Origin: Plantago major
Taxonomy: Eukaryota > Streptophyta > Magnoliopsida > Lamiales > Plantaginaceae
NCBI GenBank assembly: GCA_026545765.1
Contig: CM048839.1
Coordinates: 24,552,566 to 24,616,565, forward strand
Direction: 5' to 3'
Length of the DNA: 64,000 bases
Shown: one piece after another, positions 1-11,600 of the stretch
How the letters are laid out: every line of letters begins with the position of its first letter
Numbering within the stretch: position 1 is the stretch's first letter
Program-made: the position numbers and the translations under genes
The notes under the pieces: generated by a model
Told to the model about the DNA's origin: nothing
The model's input: only the letters and a program-made list of their open reading frames with translations
Databases searched by the model: none

Positions 1-90
1 CTATTTCGGTAAAATATAAAATTTACTAAAAAATTACCAGGATTATGAGAAGTTTTTTGCTTGATGTATAGAATGTTGTCAGATAAGAAG

Positions 91-1338
91 TTACATGTCT
101 TCCTCCATACCTCCTCTGGTCTCGCCATGCTTCGAGAAAGAAGCATCGATCGTAAAAAGATGAAGAAGGAAACGTGCTAATCCCCAGTGACTTGCCTCAG
201 TAATTCCACGGACATACTCCCCGTCATATGTTAGTAGGCCTAAAGCCATACATGAGTCCTTGCCGGTCTCGTAAACAACAAAGTTCACTGTTCTAATATC
301 CTGGAAATATATTGCATCTCTAACATGATTCGACTTTAAGTCGCATATAGTACATATTTTCAAATGCCATCGGCACATTATACATCCTTCCAACAGCTTG
401 TGCCTTGGTTTTCCTACGGGACCACTTCTTCAGGCCATCATTCCAGTAATACTCACGGGGCAACTCAGGATACGTCAATTTCCCAGCTTTCGGATCAACC
501 TTGTTCAACTCAAACCATTCAAGAAACTTTGACTGCTTAACTGAAGGCTGATCAAGCAGATCCGACATGAAATCTCCATCTCTGAAAGGTACCCCCTGCT
601 CATCCTCTAGATGAAATGACAAACTCTCAACCGCAGGTATCCTATAATGTATCTAGAATTAAAAAATTCTCCATATTGCCTCACATGCTGAAACATATCG
701 GCAATCAGTATGCCTCTTAATCTCATCATTATTATTTATGTCTATGAATGTAACACCCGCTCCGTCCCTTCCTTTCAACATGTACTTGAACAAATATTTC
801 ATTGAAGCCCCACCTTTATAGTATTCTATGTTAATGTGAGATTGGTACTTCAGGAGCAACTGAGCATTGTAAGGGACAACAAAACTGTTTAAAAACGTCG
901 ACTCATATACTAAGTTCGACAACAAATAAATCTAGGTTTACGACAATAAACTAAGCATAATATTTAATTAATATAAACCTACATGTTGTCAAGCTGAACT
1001 CCATTTTTATCAACGGTGACACCTGTGTCACTTCTTCGATATATGTGATATCCAGCATCGACAACATAAGTATTTTCGTTGTAGCTATTTAGAAAATGTT
1101 TGGAGCACATGTTATCCTCCATGCATGGAGAAGTAGGTCTAGCCGGACCACATGGTCCGTGAATCATATGGGTTGACACTACGTCGTACAATTCTGGATT
1201 AGTATCCTTGTCGGGTAACTCTGCACATATGTAGTCATCAATGTTATTTTTAATCTTCTCCTCACCCGCCTTATTCAGGATTACCAAAATATGAACATCG
1301 GCTAAGTCCTCGCTTTTGGAACTCAACGGTGTATATGA
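91..1338 (-). pseudogene. Helitron Rep, HUH motif and downstream region (broken)
   Basis: Following the intron, the minus strand reads TVEFQKRGL and should then give P-H-x-H, the HUH nuclease motif. Instead one extra base is present and the first histidine codon has become Asp, giving ADVHILVILN in the shifted frame. Downstream frames (1326-979, 925-659, 622-320, 393-91) carry in order the HGPCG/PCM segment, the PYNAQLLLKYQSHINIEYY segment with YLFKYMLKGRDGAGVTF, the SKFLEWFELNKVDPKAGKL segment, and a degraded end (SHWGLARFLLHLF). All are recognisable Helitron blocks in the right order but in different frames. The catalytic motif is lost, so nuclease activity is excluded for this copy. Confidence 0.75.
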
Positions 1339-2770
1339 CTAAAAAAATTCATAGTAATAGATATTATAAATCATTTTTGGATTTCATAGAATATAAACAT
1401 GTAGAGAGAAAAAAAAAAAAAAAAACCAACTTACATGCTTTTGGTTTTCCAAACATATGTCCATCCTTTATATCACTGATCAACTCATCGAGTTTCATCT
1501 TGAAGAGTCGACATAAGATATCAGGCTTGTCTTCCTGTCTCAACCCAAGACTCTCAACATACCTTGTGATCTCCGGCCACTTTGGATTGCATGTAAATGT
1601 TATGAACAGGCACGGATATCCTGCCCACTTGTATATAGCCATAGAATCCTGGTACATCTGCATGTACCATCTAGCACCCCCTAGATAAGATGATGGCAGT
1701 ATGAAGAGACTACCACATGATGTAGGATCATATTCAAAGTTATCAACTTTGCTGGCAATCTTCTTATAAGATTTGTATCTAAGCTTTGGTTGATTGTGAC
1801 GAATCCACTGAAGTCTTTGTGACTCCATCATCATGTAGGAATCAACAATAAACTGTTGAAACAATCTCCTGCCAAGTATAAGCTGGTGACCTTCTCCCAC
1901 CCTGTGTTGAATTCTGAGTGCTAAGAACTCCCTAAGTGTGAAATCTGGCCTCATACTGTATGTAGTTCTGGGTATCTTTGTATACCAACCATCTTCTGCA
2001 TACACGAACAATAGTGGGTAATGCAGAGGGATATAGCATGGAAGAAATTCATTTATCCTTTGCAAATATCCAGTCGACTTCAACTCAACCATGATATCAC
2101 TCTTATGCCTCACATTCTCAATGTCTCCTTCAATAATGGCAGCAACCTCTGATGCAGTAGGTAAATTATAGGTCAGTCCATCCTTGGCACGTTTTGCTAT
2201 AAGCTGCAGACTAATATATGTTGAGTTATTAAGAGATATACGATCCCTAGCCATCCTATATGTTTTGGCATAAGGATTATATTGGTCGACCATATCTTTG
2301 ATGTTGGCTGTTACAGAAGTGTCCAAACCCTTCCCATCACCACTGACATACATGCATATATACAAATTTACTTAAATGAACTAATTATCGTGTAACATTA
2401 TTATTATAAGGAATTTTATTAAACAATATATAGATATTACTGGCACTAACCCAAGAGCATTGATTTTGTTATGTACTTCGTGCTCAGTGTCATAGGTGTA
2501 TAGTTGAGCAAACTTTGGTTCTTTTCCTTCGTCTGGCAACAAAGAGCCAATTTTGTGGAAATTCTGACCACCCATCTAGAAACAATAAGGACCCCGACCT
2601 TTGTTAACCTCTTTGACTATTTCCCCACCCATAGAAGTAAAAGAGAACATCATGTTATATGCCCATAAGTTCTCAATGATACTCCGACTATTCTCGGGTC
2701 TATCCGCTAGGAGATCACTTAACAAATGAGGTGGTTGTTGAAGAATTGGAAGCTTGACCAGACCTCTCAT
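1339..2770 (-). pseudogene. Helitron Rep, N-terminal exon and following intron (broken)
   Basis: The minus-strand frame running from about 2365 to 1435 carries the Rep N domain. Its conserved FITFTCNPKWPEI block is near residue 260 of the 333-residue open stretch and is followed by DGHMFGKPKA. Upstream frames (2381-2575 and 2576-2770) give the RIGSLLP-like and RGLVKLPILQQPP segments in other frames. The main exon appears to end at 1435 in front of a good minus-strand donor (GTAAGT). The intron 1434-1339 (96 bp) ends in a T-run plus AG, and splicing continues in phase into YTVEFQKRGL, which is the expected next Rep block. So the gene once had an intron exactly here. Multiple frame shifts upstream show it is dead. 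Confidence 0.75.
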
Positions 2771-3389
2771 GCAACATAGGGTGAACTTAGGATTCTTTTT
2801 TTTTTTTGATTAGGTGGTCTCCTTTCTTCAAACCAGAATAAAGCACCACAATGTTCATATTTATACTCTGGATCACCCTGTCCAAATACGTTGCACATGC
2901 ATGTGGAGCAATAATTTTATAGGAGAGACTACAAAATATGTAATTGTCATCCATTATCTTATGTTTGCAGAAATAATAAGGGTTATTACATTGAGCCCCA
3001 TCGGAGCTGAAAATCTAAGAATTGGACATGTGAAATGGATTGTATTTTAATGTTCAAATGTTGGAGTTGACCTCAGTTAGAAATTGGGACATTTTTACAA
3101 TTGAAAGAATATCAATGGATATTATTTGTGCTTTTTCTTAATATAATGTAATGGGTTTACATTAGAGACTTAATTGTTCATATTTTGGGTTGCAATTTAT
3201 CTTCTTTGTTATTGTTTGTTAACAATAATAATAATATGGGCATAAATATCTTTTCAGGTATTAATTCGAGTTGTGGTCGAATTTGTGTGGACTAAAATGT
3301 AATTTTGTTTTTCTCGTTAATTGTCATCTATTTTTTACTAATGTGTAATTACAAAATCTAACATGGTGTAGGAATGAAATTTTAACAAT
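2771..3389. other. AT-rich spacer between the Helitron gene and its relic
   Basis: There is a T-run at 2799-2808 and otherwise AT-rich sequence with stops in all frames. The 78-codon open stretch at 2814-3050 resembles no family I know. I see no supported feature here. Confidence 0.4.
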
Positions 3390-3860
3390 TAATTTGTATA
3401 TCTTTGCATAATCAATAATGATTTTGATCAATGTCACATAAACCATTTTCGCACCAGCTCCATTGGTTTGGGATTTACCATAATAATAAAATAAATTATT
3501 TACCATCGAGTATCTATAATTATAATGGATACTAAATGCTGTATGCCGAATATTTTTTTAAACGAAATATGTGAAAGATACATAAAATTGAGTGTAGAGG
3601 TTTAAAAAAATGCATCCAAGAGCAATGATCATGTTGTCAATTATGTGTTCAACGTCGTTGGCAAAATTTTGGAGTTTGTACTTTGTTGGGCAACAATGTT
3701 CCAATTTTGTGATCATTTTAGCCACCTATCTTAAAGCAATAAGTATATTTTCATTTATTGATTTCCTTGTCTATTTTCAACCCATTGAAGTAAATGCGAA
3801 GATGTTGTTACATGCACTAATAATAGAACAATTATATAAACTGAGTATCTACTAGATAAA
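3390..3860 (-). mobile_element. Older relic of Helitron Rep sequence
   Basis: The plus-strand text at 3608-3830 (CCAAGAGCA..., GGCAACAA.G.TCCAATTTTGTG, CCACC.ATCT...GCAATAAG, CCATTGAAGTAAA) can be aligned by eye with 2450-2660 inside the Helitron Rep gene. A weaker match links 3405-3440 with 2268-2300. It carries no long open frame. This looks like a second, much more decayed copy of the same gene region in the same orientation. Alignment was by eye only. Confidence 0.45.
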
Positions 3861-5976
3861 CAACTAATACTTGTAGAACATATTTCTAAATTAGTATAGT
3901 TCAAACCAATGATCATGAAAAGATCAAAAAAAAAAAAAAAAAAAAAAAATTAGAGCATAGCGACTACTAATGGACAAAATTCTACATTAAATGCTTCGAT
4001 TTCTTCTATAATGTAAAGAAAAAGATGCAAATCTATAATCTGCAGACTTAGGAGATTTAATCACCAAAGAGAAATCCACTTTATGTAATTACTACATGTT
4101 GCCACTCAAAATTTCGAACCACTCCAGTTGCTAATTTGTCAGTCAAACTTTTCACACCTTTTAAAGGAACCATAAGACACAAATTTTGACACCAAGCAAT
4201 AATCTTGGTCATTGATACCTAGCAACAACACCAATACCACGCATATGTTGACTCTACTCGTCTGTAGCATTAAAATTAACTAAAATGATACCAAGATCAA
4301 GAAATAACCAAGGTGCTGCCACAATTAACTATGCAGCACATAAAGATCTTTTACTGACTATATCTATTTCATCCTTAAAATAGTGCATTAATAATCCAAT
4401 AAAGTAAATTTTCAAAATCATAACAAACTTAATATATATAAAGTGAAATTTATATTCAAAATGTTCCATGCAGTAAATATATAAGGTAGAAGGTAATATT
4501 TGAATAAATAATGAGTAAAAAGTAGAAAATATGCTAGAATTCATGTTAATAAGATGATGGTTTGTATTTAATCCAATGCGTAACTTTATGGGTCATTTTT
4601 AATGTATCCATTCGTAATTGTATACCTAAATAAATATTGATTTCTTTGATAACTGGAGATGTATTTAGTATTTAATAAATCCTCTATTTTTAAATTTTCA
4701 TTATTTCAATTTATGTTATTTAATAAAAATAATATTTTAATAAATAAATACTTTAATTAATTAATAAAATATTAAAGTTTGATGTTTATGGATTCGTCTT
4801 GTCGCGATGAATCTATATATATGTTTAAAATATTTTTCAGAATTTTGTAAATAAATATATATCAGATTAAATAATAATTATGTATTGAGTCAACATACTA
4901 AAAATAAATAATGGGAATTATATGGTGCACTACATCTTAACAACTTAAAATGTTCCACATCCAACATACCAAATTTAAAATTGTAATAACCAATCAAAAT
5001 TCTTCATATTTCCACATAATTGATGATGTATAATGCATGAGAATGCTTCAAATATTTTTCTTTTAATGTATAGATAGATTAATCTTAAAAAATATAAAAA
5101 AATATTAAAGAATATTAATTATGAAACTTAACTATAATGTGTTGTATAATACTCTTAGTTATAATTAGTATTCAACGAAAATCAAATGTAAAATTTAACT
5201 TGGGGTGGGGGAGGGGAGAGTAGGAAATGTAAGAGGAGTGGAAATTAACATAAAATTATAAATCAAGGTTTGAAAGGGTTTGTTAGATCCTATATTATCT
5301 CAAATGGTCTTACCCTCTAACTGTTACAGTGGACAATGCTACAGTGAGAAGGTGAGACTATTGGGGAAGGATGTAGATCCACTATTACAGTGAAAGGGTG
5401 AGACATGTGGGAGAGGTTGTAGGGTCTAATTTTTTGGTTTGAAATGGGATTCCACTAGTTGGTATAGCTTGATTAGGTGTAAGCAAGATTTAATGGTTTC
5501 CAAGAAATCAGCACCAAATGCTCTATCGATGATTGGGTTTAACTTTTTTTTTTTCGAGCAACATGATTGGGTTTAACTTTAATCAGCCTACCATGCACCC
5601 AAACAGTTTTATTAATGTATCTTTTTTTTTTTTTTTTCCCATTTAGGAATAATCATTAGATATATTCGATAGATGTATGTCAACATGGGTCGGAAAGGTG
5701 GAAGTTTTATTCTACAAAAATGACAGCCTCTTTTCGGTGGAAATCGGGGTTAAAATTTTGCACTTCCATGGCTGTAGCGAGACTACGTGGTTGATTGGCA
5801 TCCAACTAAAATCACCAAAACATAGTTAAAAACAATTAAAAACACTTATTTTAATATGGTTTTCTTGATTTTAATCGCTTGCCAAACAGTATGTACATCA
5901 TTTCCATGATCAATCATTTCGTCTTATAAAAATATACTATGTTCGAACTTCTACATGAGAAGTATTTCTAGTATAA
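3861..5976. other. AT-rich intergenic spacer
   Basis: It is strongly AT-rich, with a poly-A run near 3928-3949 and T-runs near 5546 and 5622. Short imperfect duplications around 5300-5420 (TTACAGTG..., GTGAGA...) lie in an otherwise featureless stretch. I found no gene, RNA gene or bounded transposon. Confidence 0.4.
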
Positions 5977-5978
5977 TA

Positions 5979-6201
5979 CTCCATCCGTCCTGATTTCATC
6001 TTCCCGCAGGCCCAGACACAAGATTTAAGAGAAAAGTGAATAAAGTAGGAGATATGGTGATAAAGTAGAAAATTGAGTGAATAAAGTAGGGGAAATAGTG
6101 AATAAAGTAGGAGATATATTTTCCATTTAAGGGATGAAAAGATGGAATTGAGACGGATCAAAATGGAATGTGGAAAGATGAAATTGATACGGAGGAGGAA
6201 G
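5979..6201. mobile_element. Stowaway-like MITE
   Basis: A 223-bp sequence flanked by TA on both sides (5977-5978 and 6202-6203). Its ends are inverted repeats: left CTCCATCCGTC...GATTTCATCTTCC, right the reverse complement of CTTCCTCCTCCGTATC...TTTCATCTTTCC. The CTCC(A/C)TCCGT terminus with a TA duplication is the hallmark of plant Tc1/mariner-type Stowaway MITEs. The interior is built of AGTGAATAAAGTAGG-like repeats and codes for nothing. Confidence 0.75.
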
Positions 6202-6708
6202 TACGATATAATCAAACAAAATAATAGGTTTGAATCTCCGCTACGTTGCAACAAAATGCATCTAGTTTACGGTCACAAATTTCAAACTAACATCTTGAAA
6301 TATTGTCATTGGGTGTGATGTAGTATTGATTATGGAAGCAAGAATGGCTAATGTAGGGACCCGAGTGGAGTTAGACTTAAAAGTTGTTGTCAAGGAAGAC
6401 GCTAGAGAATAAATTAGTAGGGATTAGTTTAGATTGCACAATTGCTTTTCTTGTCTTTTCATGTCTTGGATGATAATGAGCCGATCTTAAATATGGATTT
6501 GCTTTACAATATAGTATAGTTTTCAAAACTTGAGACAGAAAAAAAAAGGTTCAAAATTTTCCAAAAAGTCATTTTGACTAGTAACGTCTCGATTGGTCCT
6601 CATTAATTAAATATTTTCAACAATGAAGGAGTACATGCTTTGAACTTTCAAGTTTCAAGTATGATCGGATTCGGAAGTACTGATAAGCCTACCATTTCTA
6701 AATAGTTA

Positions 6709-6973
6709 CTCTCTTCGTTTCCGTAAAATTGAAATAATTTTAATTTGCACAATTTTTAATAAAAATATGTGGTTTCCAAAATGTATATGGTTAAGAATGA
6801 GTTTGAGATATTAATTGAGTAAAAAAGTATACGTGGACCCAAAAGTATGTGGTTGATAATGAGTTTAAAATATTAATTATATTATGGAAGTAATTTCCAT
6901 AAAATTAAATGTAACAATTTTAGTGAAACGCTCAAAACATAAAATTGTTTCACTTTTACAGAAACGGAGGAAG
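6709..6973. mobile_element. Stowaway-like MITE
   Basis: 265 bp between TA dinucleotides (6707-6708 and 6974-6975). The left end CTCTCTTCGTTTCCGTAAAA pairs with a right end whose reverse complement is CTTCCTCCGTTTCTGTAAAA. It has no coding capacity. It belongs to the same broad CTCCCTCCGT-ended group as the other MITEs in this window, but the interior differs from that of the 5979-6201 copy. Confidence 0.75.
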
Positions 6974-6975
6974 TA

Positions 6976-8160
6976 TCTATCTCCGGAATTCAGTTTTGAC
7001 TTTTTACAGTCAACAAAATCGAACTTTAACCTTTTAATTGATCTATATAATGAAAATTAATGTTTGAGATTGATTCGTTGTTAAAGTTCGATTTTGTTGA
7101 CTGCAAAAAATTAAACCTGAACAGTTTTTGAGTAAGTATCTAGAAAGACGGTGTTATAGAAAAACTAAAAAAGACGAACAAACATTACAGTTATAGCAAA
7201 AAATATTACAAGTTTTGTTAAGAACATCGGTGATATACATTACATAAAAAATGATATAAAATGTTCACTCATAAAACATTATTGATATTGTTTAAAACAT
7301 TACACATATACTTAAGAATATCAATTCGCCTTTTAGATATTTTACTAATATACGTCTTTTTCAAGACTTTGTGAAAGTTTTTAAAGTATGAAAGGAGTGT
7401 GAATTTATTTGTAAATAGCAACTTAACTGGTCGTTTTGATCGACAATTGAATAGTACTGTTATATGTTAATGAAAGAATTAGATACTTAAAAGTATAGGT
7501 GTAAATCAAACATGAAAAGTCCAATCTAATTATCTCTTTCCCACAACTTTGTAAATCGATTCGGGTCATGTGGTAGATTAGCATGTCTTCTTTCTTTATT
7601 TCTTCCTTGGGTCATTAGACTGAAGTAAACTTCACCAAGAAACAGAACTAGTTCACATCGTAGTGGACTAAAAATTGGAGAAATAACCGCCAACATTTGA
7701 GAGCTCGAATGAGCCCAGCTCTGGTACTGCTTCTGCATCTTCACCAGGCAATTCCGCAGATTGAGAAGCTCAGGTCCTGGCCAATTCTATATTTTTGCTG
7801 GAATCGAAAAACGCTTATTATTCATAAAATCGGACAGAAGCAGAAAACACATAAACAAGATATAGAAAACCGTTGCTTTTTCGGCTGGATCTGCTTCAAA
7901 AACGCAGATTAAAAGGGTTTGCGTGAGCCATTGCCCCCAAATGGCAGGACTATTTGTGCCTTTATCTCTTCATTGTCCCGACAACTGCTTAATACTAAAG
8001 ATCGGTACAAAATCGAACTGATAATTAAAAACCCACACATATTATTATACACTAGTTTAATTGTCTTCGGAGTTAAAAAGCTTTATAGTGTCAAAAAAAA
8101 ATGATGATGCCTGAGTAATTTTAATTATCTATAGTACGTATGTGTATGACATGTTTGGTG
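6976..8160. other. Intergenic spacer
   Basis: AT-rich sequence. It includes an inverted pair near 7000 and 7075-7100 (GTTTTGACTTTTTACAGTCAAC against AGTTCGATTTTGTTGACTGC in part), which may be the ends of a small unclassified element. The open stretches at 7526-7912 resemble no known protein. Confidence 0.35.
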
Positions 8161-8162
8161 TT

Positions 8163-8574
8163 AGTGGTGTTAACAAATCAAGCAAATCGTAAGCAACTCG
8201 CGAGAAAACTTGGTCAAAACTCCGCTTGAGCTCGAGATTGGTCTCGAACAAGCTCGACTTGGTTTCGATCAAGTCACGAGCACTCTAAAAAAAGCTCGAC
8301 TGCTTGTGAACACATAATATATATTTATAGTTATATAGTACCATATGTATTTATAGTTATATTTAAAAATATATACATGTAATTTTTTGTAGGTATATAT
8401 TATTCTTTTAAAAAATTTACGTGACATATAAATATTAAAAAAGTTATTTATTAATTTATAAAAAGTTCATGATCAATCTCGACATAGATCGTGCTTGAGA
8501 TCGATTCGACTTCTACGCCGCGATTAGGTGTTATGTAGATCCACGCTCAATTCTAATCTACTCGTTAACACCCA
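8163..8574. mobile_element. Possible non-autonomous TIR element, GAGCTCGA-rich
   Basis: The left part reads AGTGGTGTTAACAAATCAAGC. The right part, read on the other strand, is TGGGTGTTAACGAGTAGATT, so GGTGTTAAC(A/G)A forms inverted termini. Between them are many CTCGA / GAGCTCGA / TCTCGA motifs arranged as inverted copies, a composition I associate with small hAT-like plant elements. A clean target-site duplication was not found, so the limits are approximate. It ends about 95 bp upstream of the AP5B1 start codon, in its presumed promoter. Confidence 0.4.
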
Positions 8575-8669
8575 TACGTATCACATATATTAATTTTAGA
8601 AAACGAAAATTGCTCTGGGATTATCAATTTTTCCGAGGCATCAGCCTCCCCCTCCAGCACCAAGTGTCG

Positions 8670-11600
8670 ATGGCCGGGAAACCCTTGACTCCGTCGGAAT
8701 GGGACTCTCTAATCGACGACTACAACCACGGCGGCTCCTCCGCCCTCTTCCGCCACACAGGCGGCGCTCCCCTAATTGACCTCTGCCTCTCCTCCCTCAT
8801 CCGCAAGGACTTCACTCTCCATCTCAAACTCACCATCCTCACTCTCCTCGAGCACCACGCAATCGACGATGACGATTCGCCACCGTCAACCACCTCCCTG
8901 CACCGCCTCGTCGACGCCCTGCGCTCCGTCATCCAGTCCCCAACCGATCCCCTATCATTCAAAGACCAATTCCTTATCTCCGCTACATCTGTATTAGTCA
9001 ACGCTGGCGATTCGAGCTCAGATTCTCCACTGGTTTCTCTAATTGAGCTTCTGCTGACGATTGTGAACCGGCCGAACCATGGAGTAGACCGCCAGACGCG
9101 CGGAGTGGCGTGCGAGTGCTTGCGGCAGCTGGAATTGGCTTTCCCTTGTTTGCTATCGGAAATTATGCCGCATTTGTGGTCATTGTGCCAGAGTGAGAGG
9201 ACTCACGTTGCGCAATCGTATGTTTTGCTGTTGTGTACTGCTTTGCTTAATGTTGTGAGGCTTAAGCCTAGTGATGCTAGTGTGATGTCTATTAGTACTG
9301 CTACTATTCCGTTGATTCCGTTTAATATCCCTGGGTTTGTAATTGATGGTGTCGGTGGAGATTTTGTGTGGAAGGAGAAGGAGATGAGTTATAAGGAGTT
9401 GAGGAGAGTTGTTGCGTTTTTGTTTGAGTTTCCGCACAATTTAACTCCGTTTGGGACGGTGGAGTTTTTGGTTTCTATTATTCCGATAGCAGAAGAGTTG
9501 GAGCTTCAAGCTTCTTTGTTAAGAGTGCAATTTTCGGGGTTGTTGTATACTTTTGATCCGATGCTTTGCCATGCCTTCTTGGGAATGTATTTGAAGTTTT
9601 TCAATTCGTTTCAAGGGCAAGAGGTTGAAGTAGCTCATCGACTGTTATTGCTGTCGCGAGAATCACAGCATAGTTTGGTTTTTAGGTTATTGGGGCTTCA
9701 CTGGTTGCTGGGCTTCTTTGGTATGATTGCTGGTTGGGATGAGGGGAGAAAGGGTATTCTCGATATGAGCTTAAGCTTTTATCCTATGTTATTTGATCCG
9801 CTTGCCATTAAAGCCATGAAGCTGGACTCACTTGCATTTTGCTCTATTGTGCATCGTGGTCCTGATGACACAAATGGAGTGAAGGATACGGGGATGCAGG
9901 GAGTTAAGCTGTTTAATGATGGTCTGATTTCTGTATCGGCGTTCAAATGGCTACCTCCATGGAGCACAGAAACTGCAGTTGCATTCCGCACCTTCCATAA
10001 ATTTTTAATTGGTGCATTGCCACATTCTGCTGCTGCCGCTTCTAATTGTGCTTTCACAGAAACGGACATCTTTAAAACCTTGCAGGTTCAATCCCTTGGC
10101 TTGTTAATCTTCTTTCCTGCCCTTTTTTCATGTTTGTTTGTGTTTTTACATCTTTCTGAGCAATCTATAGTTTGGTCTGTTGATCTTTCATGTTAATAGC
10201 ATCATTGGGCGCATTGAAGCTATATTCATTATAATATTTAAAAGGTGTTCCATTCAAATGAAAATTGATTAACTGTGACATTGACAAGATTTATGCTCAA
10301 AGATGAATGTGGAACCTGCACAATTATTCATCAATGCCACATAGTTGGCTAAGAGTGAGACTGGAGGGGTGAGACTTAGTAGAGTGTTTTTTTCACATGA
10401 TTATGCAGAGCACTTGAAAATGTGAAATAGAAACCTCAACTCGTTGGAGACTTGCAGTACAGGATGTGCATTTTTATGTAGTCTACCAGCTTCTTAAGTT
10501 ATGACAATATTATTGAACAAGAAGTTATGTTGATAACATCCATAGCTAACATGTATAAGTTGCCCAATGTAGTATACGCAAGTTAAGTTAGAGATCCTCC
10601 CTGTCCTGTAATTTTAGATGCCCAACTTCTGAAGCTACCTGCATATGCATTATTGTGATTAGAAAGTCGTACCAGTCATCTTACACAAACTTGAAGCTGA
10701 GATTAGAATAGGGTAACTCAGTGAGTATGCATAGCATCATTTAGAATCATATGACAGGCTGATATTTGTGCTTGCCTGCATTTCTTTGAGCACTTAGGAT
10801 GCTTTAGCTCTAAATCTTGTTTCAAAGAAGGATAACAGTTGGGCATTGGGAACTTTGAAGGGAACGTCGAAATGCTTTACTTCTTTCACCCTAAACTTGA
10901 TTAGCCTTAACAACTAAGCTAGCAATTTTGTTGCTCCATATTGTACCTTAAAGATGTTTATTTTTAGGGATTTGCAGATTCAACATAATAAAGTTGCCTT
11001 CTATACTAGCTTTTAGTTTGAGAGGGCAATGATCATTACTTAAATGAAAAGGGGATCAATTTTTAGACCTATGTGCACTCACATCCAGTGTTGTTGATCC
11101 CGGATCCCGTCGCGTCGCGCTCAACCAAAAAACTAGGATAGCGTGATCGCACTACCGGGATGACCGGGATACTGAAGTTAAATATATGATATAAAATACA
11201 TTATAACATAAACATAAAAGCTTAGAAATAACTCAATTAACGGTCATAAAATCAAAAACTAAAGAAAAATGGGTTTGAACTTTGTAAATTTGCTGTGTAT
11301 TAGGTTTTAATTAGGGTAAAATGGTCATTTACCCCAAACTTTAACATCCGCCCGGGAAATTCGGGATCCCGGCTGCAATCCCGCTCGGGATTTGCCCGGG
11401 ATGGGCATGTGAATCCCGCCCAGGTGCCAAAACGCACCGGGATCGCGCGGGATCTCGCCGGGATTGACAACACTGCTCACATCATAATCAATTAGGTATA
11501 GGAGGGAAATTACTGGAGACTGACCATGTTATCTTCTTATCTTGACATCGGAACCTGTCAGTTAGTTGTCTTATTGCCATTAGTTAATGGATCACATATG

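Larger units (their letters stand above)
1..2770 (-). mobile_element. Decayed Helitron, Rep (N-terminal) half
   Basis: Protein fragments read on the minus strand follow the order of a plant Helitron Rep-helicase: an upstream region containing QNFHKIGSLLPDEG and FAQLYTYDTEHEVHNKINAL, the Helitron-like N domain with LPSSYLGGARWYMQMYQDSM and FITFTCNPKWPEITR, then a PCMEDNMCSKHF segment, the VVPYNAQLLLKYQSHINIEY segment and the FELNKVDPKAGKLTYPELP segment. The frame breaks several times, so this is a pseudogene. The Pif1-type helicase half would lie left of base 1 and is not seen. The Helitron termini (5' TC, 3' hairpin-CTRR) were not located, so the outer limits are those of the coding relic only. 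Confidence 0.85.
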
